A DNA stretch of 41,782 nucleotides from Methylobacterium ajmalii. Its GTDB lineage: Bacteria > Pseudomonadota > Alphaproteobacteria > Rhizobiales > Beijerinckiaceae. A program made the translations under genes and the position numbers. The notes beneath the pieces are model-generated. The model saw nothing but the letters and a program-made list of their open reading frames with translations, made no database searches and was not told the DNA's origin. The stretch spans positions 19,120-60,901 of the forward strand of contig NZ_JACWCT010000060.1 in the NCBI RefSeq assembly GCF_016613415.1. Direction: 5' to 3'. Of this stretch, positions 34,439 to 41,782 are shown piece after piece. Position 1 is the stretch's first letter; each line of letters begins with the position of its first letter.

Positions 34439-35278
34439 TCACGCCTCCTGGCGCTTCGCCCGCGCCACGATCTGCGTCGGGTTGACGAAGCGCAACGCCA
34501 CGATCAGCCAGACGAGCGTCAGCGCCATGTAGACCACCGCCATCGCGTCGATCGACTGCCCGGCCCGCACGCCGGCGGCGAAGACCGCGTAGTAGAGCGC
34601 CACCACCAGGGTCTGGCTCGTCGGCCCGGCGACCAGGAAGGTCAGCTCGAACATAGCGATGGTGCGCACCAGCACCAGCAGCAGGGCGGCCAGGATGCCG
34701 GGGATCAGGAGCGGCAGCAGCACCCGCAGGAAGAGCTGGCCCGTGCCGGCGCCGAAGACCCGGGCGGCCGCCTCGATGCGCGGGTCGATCTGCTCGATGA
34801 ACGGGATCATCACCAGCACCACGAAGGGGATGCTCGGCACGAGGTTGGCCAGCACCACGCCCCACAGCGTGCCGGCCAGCCCCGCCCGGTAGAGCACGGT
34901 GGCGAGCGGGATGCCGTAGGTGATCGGCGGGGCGAGCAGCGGCAGCAGGAAGACCAGCATCACCATCCGCCTGCCCGGAAAGTCGCGCCGCGCCAGCGCG
35001 TAGGCCGCCGTGACCCCGAGGAGCCCGGAGAGCAGGACCACCAGGAACACCACCTGAAGCGTCACCACCAGCACGTCGCCGAGCTGGAACTCGTCCCAGG
35101 CCGAGGCGTACCAGCGGGTGGTGAAGGCGAGCGGCAACCAGGTGCCGAGCCAGCGCGTGGCGAAGGAGTTGAGCACCACCGCGGCGATCATCGCCAGGAG
35201 GTTGAGGCAGAACAGCAGCGTGACGGCCCACACCGCCATCCGCCACAGGCGCGAGCCGGGACCGGTGTCGCGGATCAT
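34439..35278 (-). CDS. ABC transporter permease, PotC-like
   Basis: A 279-residue inner-membrane permease with about six transmembrane helices. The coupling-loop EAA motif is present in IDPRIEAAARVFGAGTGQLFLRVLLPLLIPGI, about 60-100 residues from the C-terminus. VFLLPLLAPPITYGIPLA and FEQ-like helices are typical of the polyamine/iron/phosphonate importer group. It begins 7 bases after the stop of the first permease and is the last gene of the SBP-ATPase-permease-permease unit. It pairs with the permease at 35286-36209 to form the membrane channel. Confidence 0.9.
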   Translation of the reverse strand: MIRDTGPGSRLWRMAVWAVTLLFCLNLLAMIAAVVLNSFATRWLGTWLPLAFTTRWYASAWDEFQLGDVLVVTLQVVFLVVLLSGLLGVTAAYALARRDFPGRRMVMLVFLLPLLAPPITYGIPLATVLYRAGLAGTLWGVVLANLVPSIPFVVLVMIPFIEQIDPRIEAAARVFGAGTGQLFLRVLLPLLIPGILAALLLVLVRTIAMFELTFLVAGPTSQTLVVALYYAVFAAGVRAGQSIDAMAVVYMALTLVWLIVALRFVNPTQIVARAKRQEA

Positions 35279-35285
35279 CGCTCGA

Positions 35286-36209
35286 TCATCCCTTGGTGCC
35301 TCCGACCGGGCCGGTATAGAGCAGGCTGCGCCCCCACAGCACCGCCGCCACGATGGCGAGCTGGACCGCCCCCATGATCATCGCGATCGCCGAGGCCAGC
35401 GAGTAGTCGTACTCCTCGAACGCCGCCTGGTAGGCGGCGATCGAGATCACCCGCGTGGCGCCGGCCGGCGCCCCGAGCAGCACCGCGGACGGAAACACCG
35501 AGAAGGCCTGGACGAAGGACAGGCAGAAGGTCACCGCGAGGCCCGGCAGGATCAGCGGCAGGATCACCGCCTTGAAACGCTGCCAGGCGTTGGCGCCGTG
35601 GGTCGCCGCGGCCTGCTCCAGCGCCGGATCGATGCCGGTGACCGACGAGAGCGTCAGCAGGAACGCGAACGGGAAACCGGTGATGAGCAGAGACGCGAAG
35701 ACGCCCCAGTAGTTGTTGGTGAGCTTGAGCGGGCCGCCGATCACCCCGAGCCAGACCAGCGAGCGGTTGAACCAGCCCTGCGGGCCGAGGAAGTTGAGCA
35801 GGCCCTCCGCCACCAGCACGGTGCCCAGCGTGATCGGCAGGACCAGGATGGTGGTGAGCAGGCGCTGGTGGCGCATCAGCCGCACCCGCAGGGCGATCGG
35901 CACCGCCAGCACGAGGTTGAGCACCGTCACCGGCAGCGCGAGGCGCAGCGTCGCCGCGATGGTGTCGTACAGGAACGGATCGGAGAAGAAGCGGGCGTAG
36001 TTCGCCCACCAGGCCCCGGCCTTCGGCTGGAGCGACAGAACGAGCCCGTAGGCGAAGGGATAGACGAACAGGCCAATAATCGCGAGGAGCGCCGGCAGCA
36101 CCAGCAGCGTGGTACCGTCGAGGCCGCGGGCGGCGAGCCGCACCGCGAGCGGCGGCGTCTCCTCCCCGGGCGTCGCCGACGCGGCCGTGGGGAGCGAGGT
36201 CGCGCTCAC
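35286..36209 (-). CDS. ABC transporter permease, PotB-like
   Basis: A 307-residue permease. About 30 polar residues precede the first helix (TTLLVLPALLAIIGLFVYPFAYGLVLSL), and six helices in total are expected. The EAA-type loop is IDPALEQAAATHGANAWQRFKAVILPLILPG. Translation starts with GTG at 36209, which overlaps the ATPase stop in GTGA, so expression is coupled to the ATPase gene. An ATG-free start is supported by this overlap and by conserved spacing to the first helix. Confidence 0.9.
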   Translation of the reverse strand: MSATSLPTAASATPGEETPPLAVRLAARGLDGTTLLVLPALLAIIGLFVYPFAYGLVLSLQPKAGAWWANYARFFSDPFLYDTIAATLRLALPVTVLNLVLAVPIALRVRLMRHQRLLTTILVLPITLGTVLVAEGLLNFLGPQGWFNRSLVWLGVIGGPLKLTNNYWGVFASLLITGFPFAFLLTLSSVTGIDPALEQAAATHGANAWQRFKAVILPLILPGLAVTFCLSFVQAFSVFPSAVLLGAPAGATRVISIAAYQAAFEEYDYSLASAIAMIMGAVQLAIVAAVLWGRSLLYTGPVGGTKG

Positions 36210-37273
36210 GCGGCCTCGCCGGGGAAGACCAGGACCCGGGGCGAGGCGGCGGCGAGGCGCAAGGGCTCGTCCTGCGCCACGGCGCGGTCGGAGCGGAAAA
36301 ACAGCTCGGTCCCGTCCTGGGCCACGGCGGTGCCGAAGAAGGCCCGGCCGCGATACTCGACGCTGGCGACCCGGACCGGCACCCCCTCGGCGGCCGGCGT
36401 CAGGTCCTCGGGGCGGATCGCCGCGACCGCCGGGGCGCCCGGGTCCAGCGTCTCGCGCAGGATGCCGGCGAGGCGGGTGCCGCAGACCTCGACCTCGGCC
36501 CGCACGCCGTCCACCGCGACCGCCCGGCCGCGCAGGCGGTTGCGAAAGCCCATGAAGTCGGCGACGTCCGGGTGGGCCGGCCGCTCGTAGAGGTCTTCGG
36601 GCGTGCCGACCTGGCGGATGCGTCCGTCGCGCATCACCACGATCCGGTCGGCCATCGACAGGGCCTCGTCCTGGTCGTGGGTGACGTAGATCGTGGTCGA
36701 CCCGATGGCGTCGTGGATGCGGCGGATCTCGGCCCGCATCTCCAGGCGCAGCTTGGCGTCGAGGTTCGACAGCGGCTCGTCCATCAGCACCACCGGCGGC
36801 TCGATCACGATCGCCCGGGCGATGGCGACCCGCTGCTGCTGGCCGCCGGACATCTGGCCCGGGAGCTTGGCGGCCTGCGATTGCAGCCGCACCATCGCGA
36901 GGGCGTCGTCGACCCGGCGCGCCGCGGCCTCGCCCTTGATGCCCCGCATGGCAAGGCCGAAGCCGACGTTCCTCGCGACGGTCATGTGCGGGAAGAGCGC
37001 GTAGCTCTGGAAGACCATGCCGAAGCCGCGCTCCTCCGGCTTCAGCCGGTCGATGCGGCGCTCGCCGAGATGGATCGACCCGCCGGTGAGCGGCAGGAGC
37101 CCGGCGATGCAGTTGAGCGCCGTCGACTTGCCGCAGCCCGAAGGCCCGAGCAGCGCGACGAACTCGCCGCCCCTGATCGTCAGGTCGAGCCCGTCGAGGG
37201 CGGTCATCGCGCCGAACCGGCGGCTCAGGCCGGTCAGCCGCAGGTCCTGCGGCGTCTCGTGATGGCGTGCCAT
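36206..37273 (-). CDS. ABC transporter ATP-binding protein, PotA-like
   Basis: A 355-residue ATPase of the polyamine/iron/phosphonate importer class. Walker A is LLGPSGCGKSTALN, the Q-loop GMVFQSYALFPHMTV, the signature MSGGQQQRVAIARA, Walker B VVLMDEPLSNLDAKLR and the H-loop VTHDQDEALSMADR. From about residue 240 a TOBE domain follows (AAIRPEDLTPAAEGVPVRVASVEYRGRAFFGT). The start at 37273 has GAGG six bases upstream; a 10-codon upstream extension is unconserved. A strong hairpin separates it from the binding-protein gene. Confidence 0.95.
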   Translation of the reverse strand: MARHHETPQDLRLTGLSRRFGAMTALDGLDLTIRGGEFVALLGPSGCGKSTALNCIAGLLPLTGGSIHLGERRIDRLKPEERGFGMVFQSYALFPHMTVARNVGFGLAMRGIKGEAAARRVDDALAMVRLQSQAAKLPGQMSGGQQQRVAIARAIVIEPPVVLMDEPLSNLDAKLRLEMRAEIRRIHDAIGSTTIYVTHDQDEALSMADRIVVMRDGRIRQVGTPEDLYERPAHPDVADFMGFRNRLRGRAVAVDGVRAEVEVCGTRLAGILRETLDPGAPAVAAIRPEDLTPAAEGVPVRVASVEYRGRAFFGTAVAQDGTELFFRSDRAVAQDEPLRLAAASPRVLVFPGEAA

Positions 37274-37296
37274 CGGTGTCCTCTTCTGCCGCCAGA

Positions 37297-37329
37297 GCGA
37301 CACCCGATCGCGTGACGATCGGGTGTCGC
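37297..37329 (-). promoter_or_regulatory. Perfect 14-bp intercistronic hairpin between binding protein and ATPase genes
   Basis: GCGACACCCGATCG (37297-37310) and its exact complement (37316-37329) flank a 5-base loop. There is no T tract on the minus strand, so full termination is unlikely. Such structures between a binding-protein gene and its membrane partners commonly protect the upstream mRNA and keep the binding protein in excess. Confidence 0.75.
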
Positions 37330-37376
37330 GCCAGGTCCTCGATTTTACCGCCTCTTTCCGGGCACCGATCGCGTCG

Positions 37377-38552
37377 TCAGCGCTTCTTGCCGGAGCCGAC
37401 CTGCTCGTCCCAGCGGCGGAAGGCCACCACCAGCTTGTCGGCGTCGAGCGGCATTTCGATCGGGTGGTCGGCGATCATCTTGTCGTATTCCGGCCGGCCG
37501 AACTCCTTCAGCGCCGCGCGGCTCTCCGGCGGGGCCATGTCGAGGGTGACGCCCTTCACGGCGGGACCCGGATAGAAGTAGCCCTCGTCGTAGGTATAGG
37601 CCTGCTGGGCCGGCTGGAGCAGGAACGCCATCAGGTCGAGGACGACCGCGAGCTTCTCCTCCGGCACGCCCTTCGGCACCGCCATGTAGTGGGCGTCGGC
37701 CACCCATCGGAAGTCCTTGAGCGTGCCGACCTTGGCCTCCGCCGGCACGATGCCCAGCACCCGGGGATTGATGTCCCAGCCGGTTGTCGAGACGATGATG
37801 TCGCGGCTGCCCTCGCCGAGTTCCTTCATCGTCTGCGAGGTGCCGCCCGGATAGTAATCGACCGTCTCGCCGATCGCCTTGAGGTAGTCCCAGGTCTTGT
37901 CCCAGCCCTTGTCCGGGTCCTTGGGATCCTTGTCGCCGAGGATGTAGGGCAGGCCCATGATCCAGGTGCGGCCCGGGCCGGAATTGGCCGGGCGGGCATA
38001 CATGAACTTGCCCTTGTTCTGGCGTGCCCAGGCCAGGAGCTCTTCGGCGCTCGTCGGTACCGTCTTCACCCGGTCGGGCATGTACTCGATCAGCGGGCCC
38101 GACGGGTACCAGGCGACGCACAGGCCCTGGTCCTGCGCCAGGCCGTTCAGCCGCAGCGCGGCGGGCTGGTAGACCTCGGCGGGTTTCGGCAGCTGGCCGG
38201 CATGGGGTTTCAGGTCGACCCACAGCTTCTGCTCGATGCCGGCGGCGATGCCGTCGGTGCCGGTGAGCACGAGGTCGATGTCGACCCGGCCGGCGGCCTG
38301 CTGCGCCTTGAGCTTCGAGGGCAGTTCGGGGGCCGGCGCCTTGGTGAAGGCGAAGCGCGAGACGATGCCCGGCCGCGCCCGGCGATAGGCTTCGATCGCC
38401 TTCTGGGTGAGCGCCAGGTTGCCGGCGACGTCCACCACCGTGACGACGACGGGCGACGTCGGCAGGGCGAGGCCGGCCCGGGCACGCCCGCCGAGGGCGA
38501 TCCCCGCTCCGGCCGCGAGCCCCACGACCGCGCTGCGGCGTGTGATCGTCAT
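37377..38552 (-). CDS. ABC transporter substrate-binding protein, Tat-exported
   Basis: A 391-residue periplasmic solute-binding protein of the PotD/iron/phosphonate-type cluster. It starts MTITRRSAVVGLAAGAGIA and has a twin-arginine signal (Arg5-Arg6) with likely cleavage after ARA near residue 26, so it is probably exported folded. The mature protein shows PVVVTVVDVAGNLALTQKAIEAYRRA, DIDLVLTGTDGIAAGIE and WVADAHYMAVPKGVP. The substrate cannot be assigned from sequence. The ATG at 38552 was chosen over a GTG seven codons upstream because it places the RR motif correctly. It is the first gene of the importer unit. Confidence 0.88.
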   Translation of the reverse strand: MTITRRSAVVGLAAGAGIALGGRARAGLALPTSPVVVTVVDVAGNLALTQKAIEAYRRARPGIVSRFAFTKAPAPELPSKLKAQQAAGRVDIDLVLTGTDGIAAGIEQKLWVDLKPHAGQLPKPAEVYQPAALRLNGLAQDQGLCVAWYPSGPLIEYMPDRVKTVPTSAEELLAWARQNKGKFMYARPANSGPGRTWIMGLPYILGDKDPKDPDKGWDKTWDYLKAIGETVDYYPGGTSQTMKELGEGSRDIIVSTTGWDINPRVLGIVPAEAKVGTLKDFRWVADAHYMAVPKGVPEEKLAVVLDLMAFLLQPAQQAYTYDEGYFYPGPAVKGVTLDMAPPESRAALKEFGRPEYDKMIADHPIEMPLDADKLVVAFRRWDEQVGSGKKR

Positions 38553-38909
38553 GTTCCCCCCGCTGGTTCGCACCGGGCTCTGGCGGCCCGCGATCGTGAG
38601 TGAATCGCTGCGTGCTTTCCAACTATTGGTGCACTAATGTTTTAGCGCGTCAAGCCTTCTGGAGGGAAGGGCCGGCCCGTGGTGTGGCTCGGTTCGTCCG
38701 CACTCGTCGATCGCAGGGTGCCAGCTCAGCCTCGGCCTCGGCCCGCTCGCCTCGGTCATGGGCGTTCCGGTCGATCGCGCCGATTCCGCGGTAGGGCAGG
38801 GACGTGTCGCCGGTCCGGCCGTTGCCGGCCGGGACGAACCCGGACGTCGCGTGGGGCGGGCCCCGAGAATCCGCCCATGATGATCGGACCGCCCCCTCAG
38901 GCGGGCGGC
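38553..38909. other. Intergenic region upstream of the importer operon
   Basis: The left part holds an AT-rich candidate promoter and palindrome for the importer genes (listed separately). From about 38660 to 38909 there is no recognisable gene. A CCGCCC/GGGCGG pair near 38890-38910 may form a weak hairpin past the TAXI gene stop, but it has no T tract. Confidence 0.4.
38625..38653 (-). promoter_or_regulatory. Candidate promoter and GntR-type operator of the importer operon
   Basis: On the minus strand TTGACG (38653-38648) is a good -35; a weak -10 (CCAATA) follows after 18 bases. Overlapping this is the palindrome ATTGGTGCACTAAT (38625-38638), with 6 of 7 pairs matched. It resembles the ATTGGT-N-ACCAAT operators of FadR-type GntR repressors, with a shorter centre. 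It lies 73-86 bases upstream of the binding-protein start. Confidence 0.5.
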
Positions 38910-40301
38910 CTACTCGGCGGCGCTGAGCCGGAAGGCCTGACGGCGTGGCTCCGCGGCGCCCCCCGTCGCGTTCCCGGTCATCCGGCGGCAATCGGCGATG
39001 GTCGAGCGGGCGGTCTCGATCGCGATCATCACCGCCGCCATGGTGCGGGTGTCGGTCTCGCGCTCGCGGGTGTAGCGCACCACGTCGGCGGCGAGCGCGT
39101 CGACCTCGCCCGTGAGGGTGTCGAGGCCGGCGGCGTCGGCCCCTCTGGCCTCGGCCAGGATCTCGAGCAGGCGGTCCATCACCACGTCGATGCGCTCGCG
39201 CCGCAGGCGCCGCAGGCGCTGGCGCAGCCAGGCGAGCGCCGAGCCGAAGCCGCCGCCGAGCACCGCCAGCAGGTAGACCCAGTCGCCGTAGCGCTCGATG
39301 AAGCCCTGCTGCTCGCGCTCGAAATAGTCGATGGCGCCGGGATGGATCGGCAGCCGCGCGCTCGTCGCCTCGGCGGTCGTCTCGTAGGCGGGCGCCGCCA
39401 CGTAGTCGGCCGCCGGCGTCGCGTCGGAGAGGCGCGAGCGCAGCTCGAACAGGTGCTGGGTGACGTCCGCCGCCACGGTGCGGCTCATCGAGGCCTTGGC
39501 CATCAGCCGGTAGGACGCGCCGACGGTCTTCACCTCCTCCTCGGGCACCTTCGGGCTGCCGCCGAACAGCCCGGCCGGCACGGTGACCGCCTGGAGCCGG
39601 GGCAGCCGCTCGATGATCGCCGGCCCGTCCTCGACGCCGACGAAATCGACCTTGCGGGTCCGGCTCGCCGCCTGGACGGTGCCGACGAGGCGCAAGGCCA
39701 TCGGGGCGGCCGGCGCGATCACCGCCACCACCGCGTCGATGCGCTTCTGCGCGAAGGCCCCGGCGAGGTCGTCCTCCGCCAGCGGCACCAGCCGCACCTG
39801 TCCGGCCGGAATCGGGCCGGTGCCGCCCTCCTGCAGGGCGAGGCCGTAATAGCTCATCAGGCTCTTCAGGAGCCACAGGTCGGCGTCGCGATGGGCGACG
39901 ATGCCGAGGCGCTTGCGGGCAAGGCCCGGGAAGCTCGTGATGCCGGACGGCGCCGGCGAGGCGATCAGCATCGCCTGGTCGCGCAGGATCGCCAGCGTCA
40001 GGCCGTTCGCCGGCAGGTCGACGTCGGGCCGCACCACCGCGAGGTCGGCCTTGCCCTGCTCCAGCGCCTTGGCGCTCTCGCGCACGTCGTCGAAGGGCAG
40101 GATCTTGAGGCGCACGCCCTTCTGGGCGGTCTTCAGCGCCTCCGCGTAGGCGCGGATCAGGGCCGGCTCGGTCCCGTCCCGGGGCGCCACCGCGATGGTC
40201 AGCGTCGTCGCCTGGAGGAGGTAGAGCGCGATCGCCGCGGCCGCGGTCAGCACAAGGCTGGTGACCAGGAAGATCCGCTCGGGCCGGAACGCCGTCGTCA
40301 T
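38910..40301 (-). CDS. TAXI-family solute-binding protein with two membrane anchors
   Basis: A 463-residue protein. Residues about 10-31 form a hydrophobic anchor. Residues about 34-330 are a TAXI-type (TRAP-associated) binding domain: TLTIAVAPRDGTEPALIRAYAEAL, KADLAVVRPDVDLP and the typical closing segment ARLPIHPGAIDYFERE (316-330). A second membrane helix follows at about 341-359, then a basic stretch (LRQRLRRLRRERID) and a cytoplasmic helical tail of about 100 residues. No TRAP permease gene is in the window. This layout suggests a membrane-fixed sensor or binding protein more than a soluble importer subunit. It lies 102 bases past the beta-barrel gene on the same strand. Confidence 0.82.
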   Translation of the reverse strand: MTTAFRPERIFLVTSLVLTAAAAIALYLLQATTLTIAVAPRDGTEPALIRAYAEALKTAQKGVRLKILPFDDVRESAKALEQGKADLAVVRPDVDLPANGLTLAILRDQAMLIASPAPSGITSFPGLARKRLGIVAHRDADLWLLKSLMSYYGLALQEGGTGPIPAGQVRLVPLAEDDLAGAFAQKRIDAVVAVIAPAAPMALRLVGTVQAASRTRKVDFVGVEDGPAIIERLPRLQAVTVPAGLFGGSPKVPEEEVKTVGASYRLMAKASMSRTVAADVTQHLFELRSRLSDATPAADYVAAPAYETTAEATSARLPIHPGAIDYFEREQQGFIERYGDWVYLLAVLGGGFGSALAWLRQRLRRLRRERIDVVMDRLLEILAEARGADAAGLDTLTGEVDALAADVVRYTRERETDTRTMAAVMIAIETARSTIADCRRMTGNATGGAAEPRRQAFRLSAAE

Positions 40302-40331
40302 CGCGTGGATCCACCCTCCCTCGGGACCGAT

Positions 40332-40359
40332 GCCTCGATCCGGTGAAACCGGGGGAGGC
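40332..40359 (-). promoter_or_regulatory. Bipartite intercistronic hairpin
   Basis: Two nested stems, outer GCCTC/GAGGC and inner CCGGT/ACCGG, lie between the beta-barrel gene and the TAXI gene. No T tract follows. It may modulate expression of the downstream gene. Confidence 0.4.
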
Positions 40360-40403
40360 GGGTGAGGGTTGCGCGGCGCCCGTGTCGCAGGGTGAGTCCG
40401 CGG

Positions 40404-41782
40404 CTACGGGTTGACCCGCACCCCGACCAGATAGGTGTCCGAGTGGTAGCTCGACCCCACCGCGGTGCTCTTCAGCAGCTCGCGGGCGTAGCTCGCCCGG
40501 ATGCCGAGCCAGCGGTTGAGGCGGTAGTCGAGCTTGACGCCGGCGCTGTAGCCCTGCTCGCGGATGCTGGTGCCCTGGTAGTCGTTGTTGATCAGCGTGC
40601 CGGTGAGGGTCAGGCGCAGGTTGCGGCGCAGGTCGTGGCTGATCTCGGCGACGGCGGTGCGGGTGAGGATGCCGCTCGCCCCCGGCACGATGGTCTCGAT
40701 CACCCCGGTCGAGGCGCCGAGCCGCAGCGAGGTGAGGGCGGTGGCCGCCCAGGTCATCGTGCCGTCGATCACCGGGCCGGAGACGTCGCGCAGGCGGCTG
40801 TCGGCGTAGTGGCGCGACAGGTAGCCGCCCGAGACCTCGCCGGTGAGGAGCCGGCTGACCTCGAAGCTGGAGCCGGCCCGCACCGTCACGCCGTCCGAGT
40901 CGCGGCGCAGGCCGAACTGGTCGACGGCGAAGTCGTGGATCCGGGTATCGACCAGGGTGTCGACGAAGGGCGTGAAGCCGGGGCGGATCTCGTAGCCGGT
41001 GCGCAGGCGCAGGCCGTACTGGTTGGCGTTGCGGTCGTCCTGGCGCAGCAGCGTGCCGTCGGTGAGCTGGGCGTTCTCGTAGGTCTGGCGGTCGACGAGG
41101 CCCGCCACCGTGACCTGCAGCCGGTTGAAGTTCTGCGTCACCCCGACGGTGCCGCCATAGGTCGCGACGAGGGGCCGGTCGCGGACCTGGACGGCGAGGT
41201 CGGGGCTGCCGGCGCGCTGGGTCGAGATGGCGTAGCGGCCCTCGACGTCGACCTTGGTGTCGCGGGCGACGTCGAGGCGCAGCCGCATCGCGCCGTCGCC
41301 GTCCGGCCGGTTGGCGGCGCGGTTGTCCGGGTACAGGAAGTAGCCGAAGCGCATCGCGCCGGTGAGCTCGTGGGACGACCAGTCGCTCGCGACGCGCAGC
41401 TCGCCCTGGCTGAGCAGGGCCATCGAGCCGCGGCGGTAGATCGAGCGGTCGGGGTTGGAATCGTAGCCGACGCTCTGCTGCAGCGCCGGGAACAGGGTCA
41501 GCCCGCCGAGCCGGATGCCGAGCGGGCCGTAGGGATCGAGGGGATCGATCGTGCGGCGTCGCAGGAGCGGCGTCGCGGTGGCGAGGTCCGGCAGGCCCGA
41601 GACCGGCACCTGCACGGTGGGGCGCAGGCGCAGGTCGTCGGCGACGCCCTGCTGGGTCGCCTGGCGGGTGATCGCCGTGGTGGGCGGGCGGCTGCGCCGC
41701 TGCGGCGGCGTGCGCGGCCGGGCCCCGAACCGGGACGCGCCCGGGCGCGCCGGGGTCCGTGACAGCCCCAGCGGGGCCGGGC
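40404..41782 (-). CDS. Outer membrane beta-barrel protein (BBP2-like), 5' end outside window
   Basis: The frame stays open to the right edge, so the start is missing; 458 codons are visible. The first visible 55 or so codons are Arg/Pro-rich, followed by RRRTIDPLDPYGPLGIRLGGLTLFPALQQSVGYDSNP. The rest alternates polar and aromatic residues in amphipathic strands (ELTGAMRFGYFLYPD, LRLRTGYEIRPGFTPFVDTLVDTRIHDF, AGVKLDYRLNRWLGIRASYAREL), typical of barrels of about 14-16 strands. DPYGPLGIRLGGLTLFPAL and YDSNP recall the putative beta-barrel porin 2 family found near exopolysaccharide genes. It ends in Pro and not Phe. Function is unknown; a porin or polysaccharide-secretion role is possible. Confidence 0.78.
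   Translation of the reverse strand, partial: PAPLGLSRTPARPGASRFGARPRTPPQRRSRPPTTAITRQATQQGVADDLRLRPTVQVPVSGLPDLATATPLLRRRTIDPLDPYGPLGIRLGGLTLFPALQQSVGYDSNPDRSIYRRGSMALLSQGELRVASDWSSHELTGAMRFGYFLYPDNRAANRPDGDGAMRLRLDVARDTKVDVEGRYAISTQRAGSPDLAVQVRDRPLVATYGGTVGVTQNFNRLQVTVAGLVDRQTYENAQLTDGTLLRQDDRNANQYGLRLRTGYEIRPGFTPFVDTLVDTRIHDFAVDQFGLRRDSDGVTVRAGSSFEVSRLLTGEVSGGYLSRHYADSRLRDVSGPVIDGTMTWAATALTSLRLGASTGVIETIVPGASGILTRTAVAEISHDLRRNLRLTLTGTLINNDYQGTSIREQGYSAGVKLDYRLNRWLGIRASYARELLKSTAVGSSYHSDTYLVGVRVNP

Noticed and set aside
1..41782. CRISPR array, rRNA, tRNA or riboswitch
   Set aside because: No regularly spaced repeats and no recognisable conserved RNA core were seen on either strand.

Overview
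The window is a GC-rich chromosomal segment from an alphaproteobacterium, most likely a Methylobacterium-type member of the Hyphomicrobiales. The grounds are the strong GC bias, the alphaproteobacterial LpxI in place of LpxH, the helix-hairpin-helix tail on ribosomal protein S2, and the overall similarity of the proteins to that group. The genus is an inference; no rRNA or tRNA gene is present to fix it.

Left edge (1-3248): the 5' end of a PAS/LOV-type sensor gene, a Prx5-type peroxiredoxin, and a divergent LysR regulator/aldo-keto reductase pair with a clear T-N11-A box between them. Centre (3252-19063, all minus strand): the conserved translation/envelope cluster, in transcription order rpsB, tsf, pyrH, frr, uppS, cdsA, dxr, rseP, bamA, lpxD, fabZ, lpxA, lpxI, lpxB. 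It joins protein synthesis, nucleotide, isoprenoid and phospholipid supply, outer-membrane protein assembly and lipid A synthesis. Many stops and starts overlap by 1-4 bases, while hairpin terminators after rpsB, tsf, rseP and bamA divide it into expression units.

From about 19.4 to 22.7 kb there is an AT-richer island on the plus strand: a sugar O-methyltransferase-like gene and two GT61 glycosyltransferases, probably a horizontally acquired glycan-decoration module. Next to it lie a cyanase gene broken by one TGA codon at an expected Trp position and a small exported protein. Housekeeping genes follow on the minus strand: coaBC, kup and ispG.

The right third is accessory: a patatin-like phospholipase, a decayed GNAT acetyltransferase fragment, a LuxR-type regulator with a degenerate receiver, a type IB topoisomerase, a GT4 glycosyltransferase overlapping an ETF-beta-type lysine methyltransferase, a four-gene PotABCD-like ABC importer with a palindromic operator-like site upstream, an orphan membrane-anchored TAXI solute-binding protein, and a beta-barrel outer-membrane protein running off the right edge. 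No CRISPR array, intact insertion sequence, tRNA or rRNA was seen.
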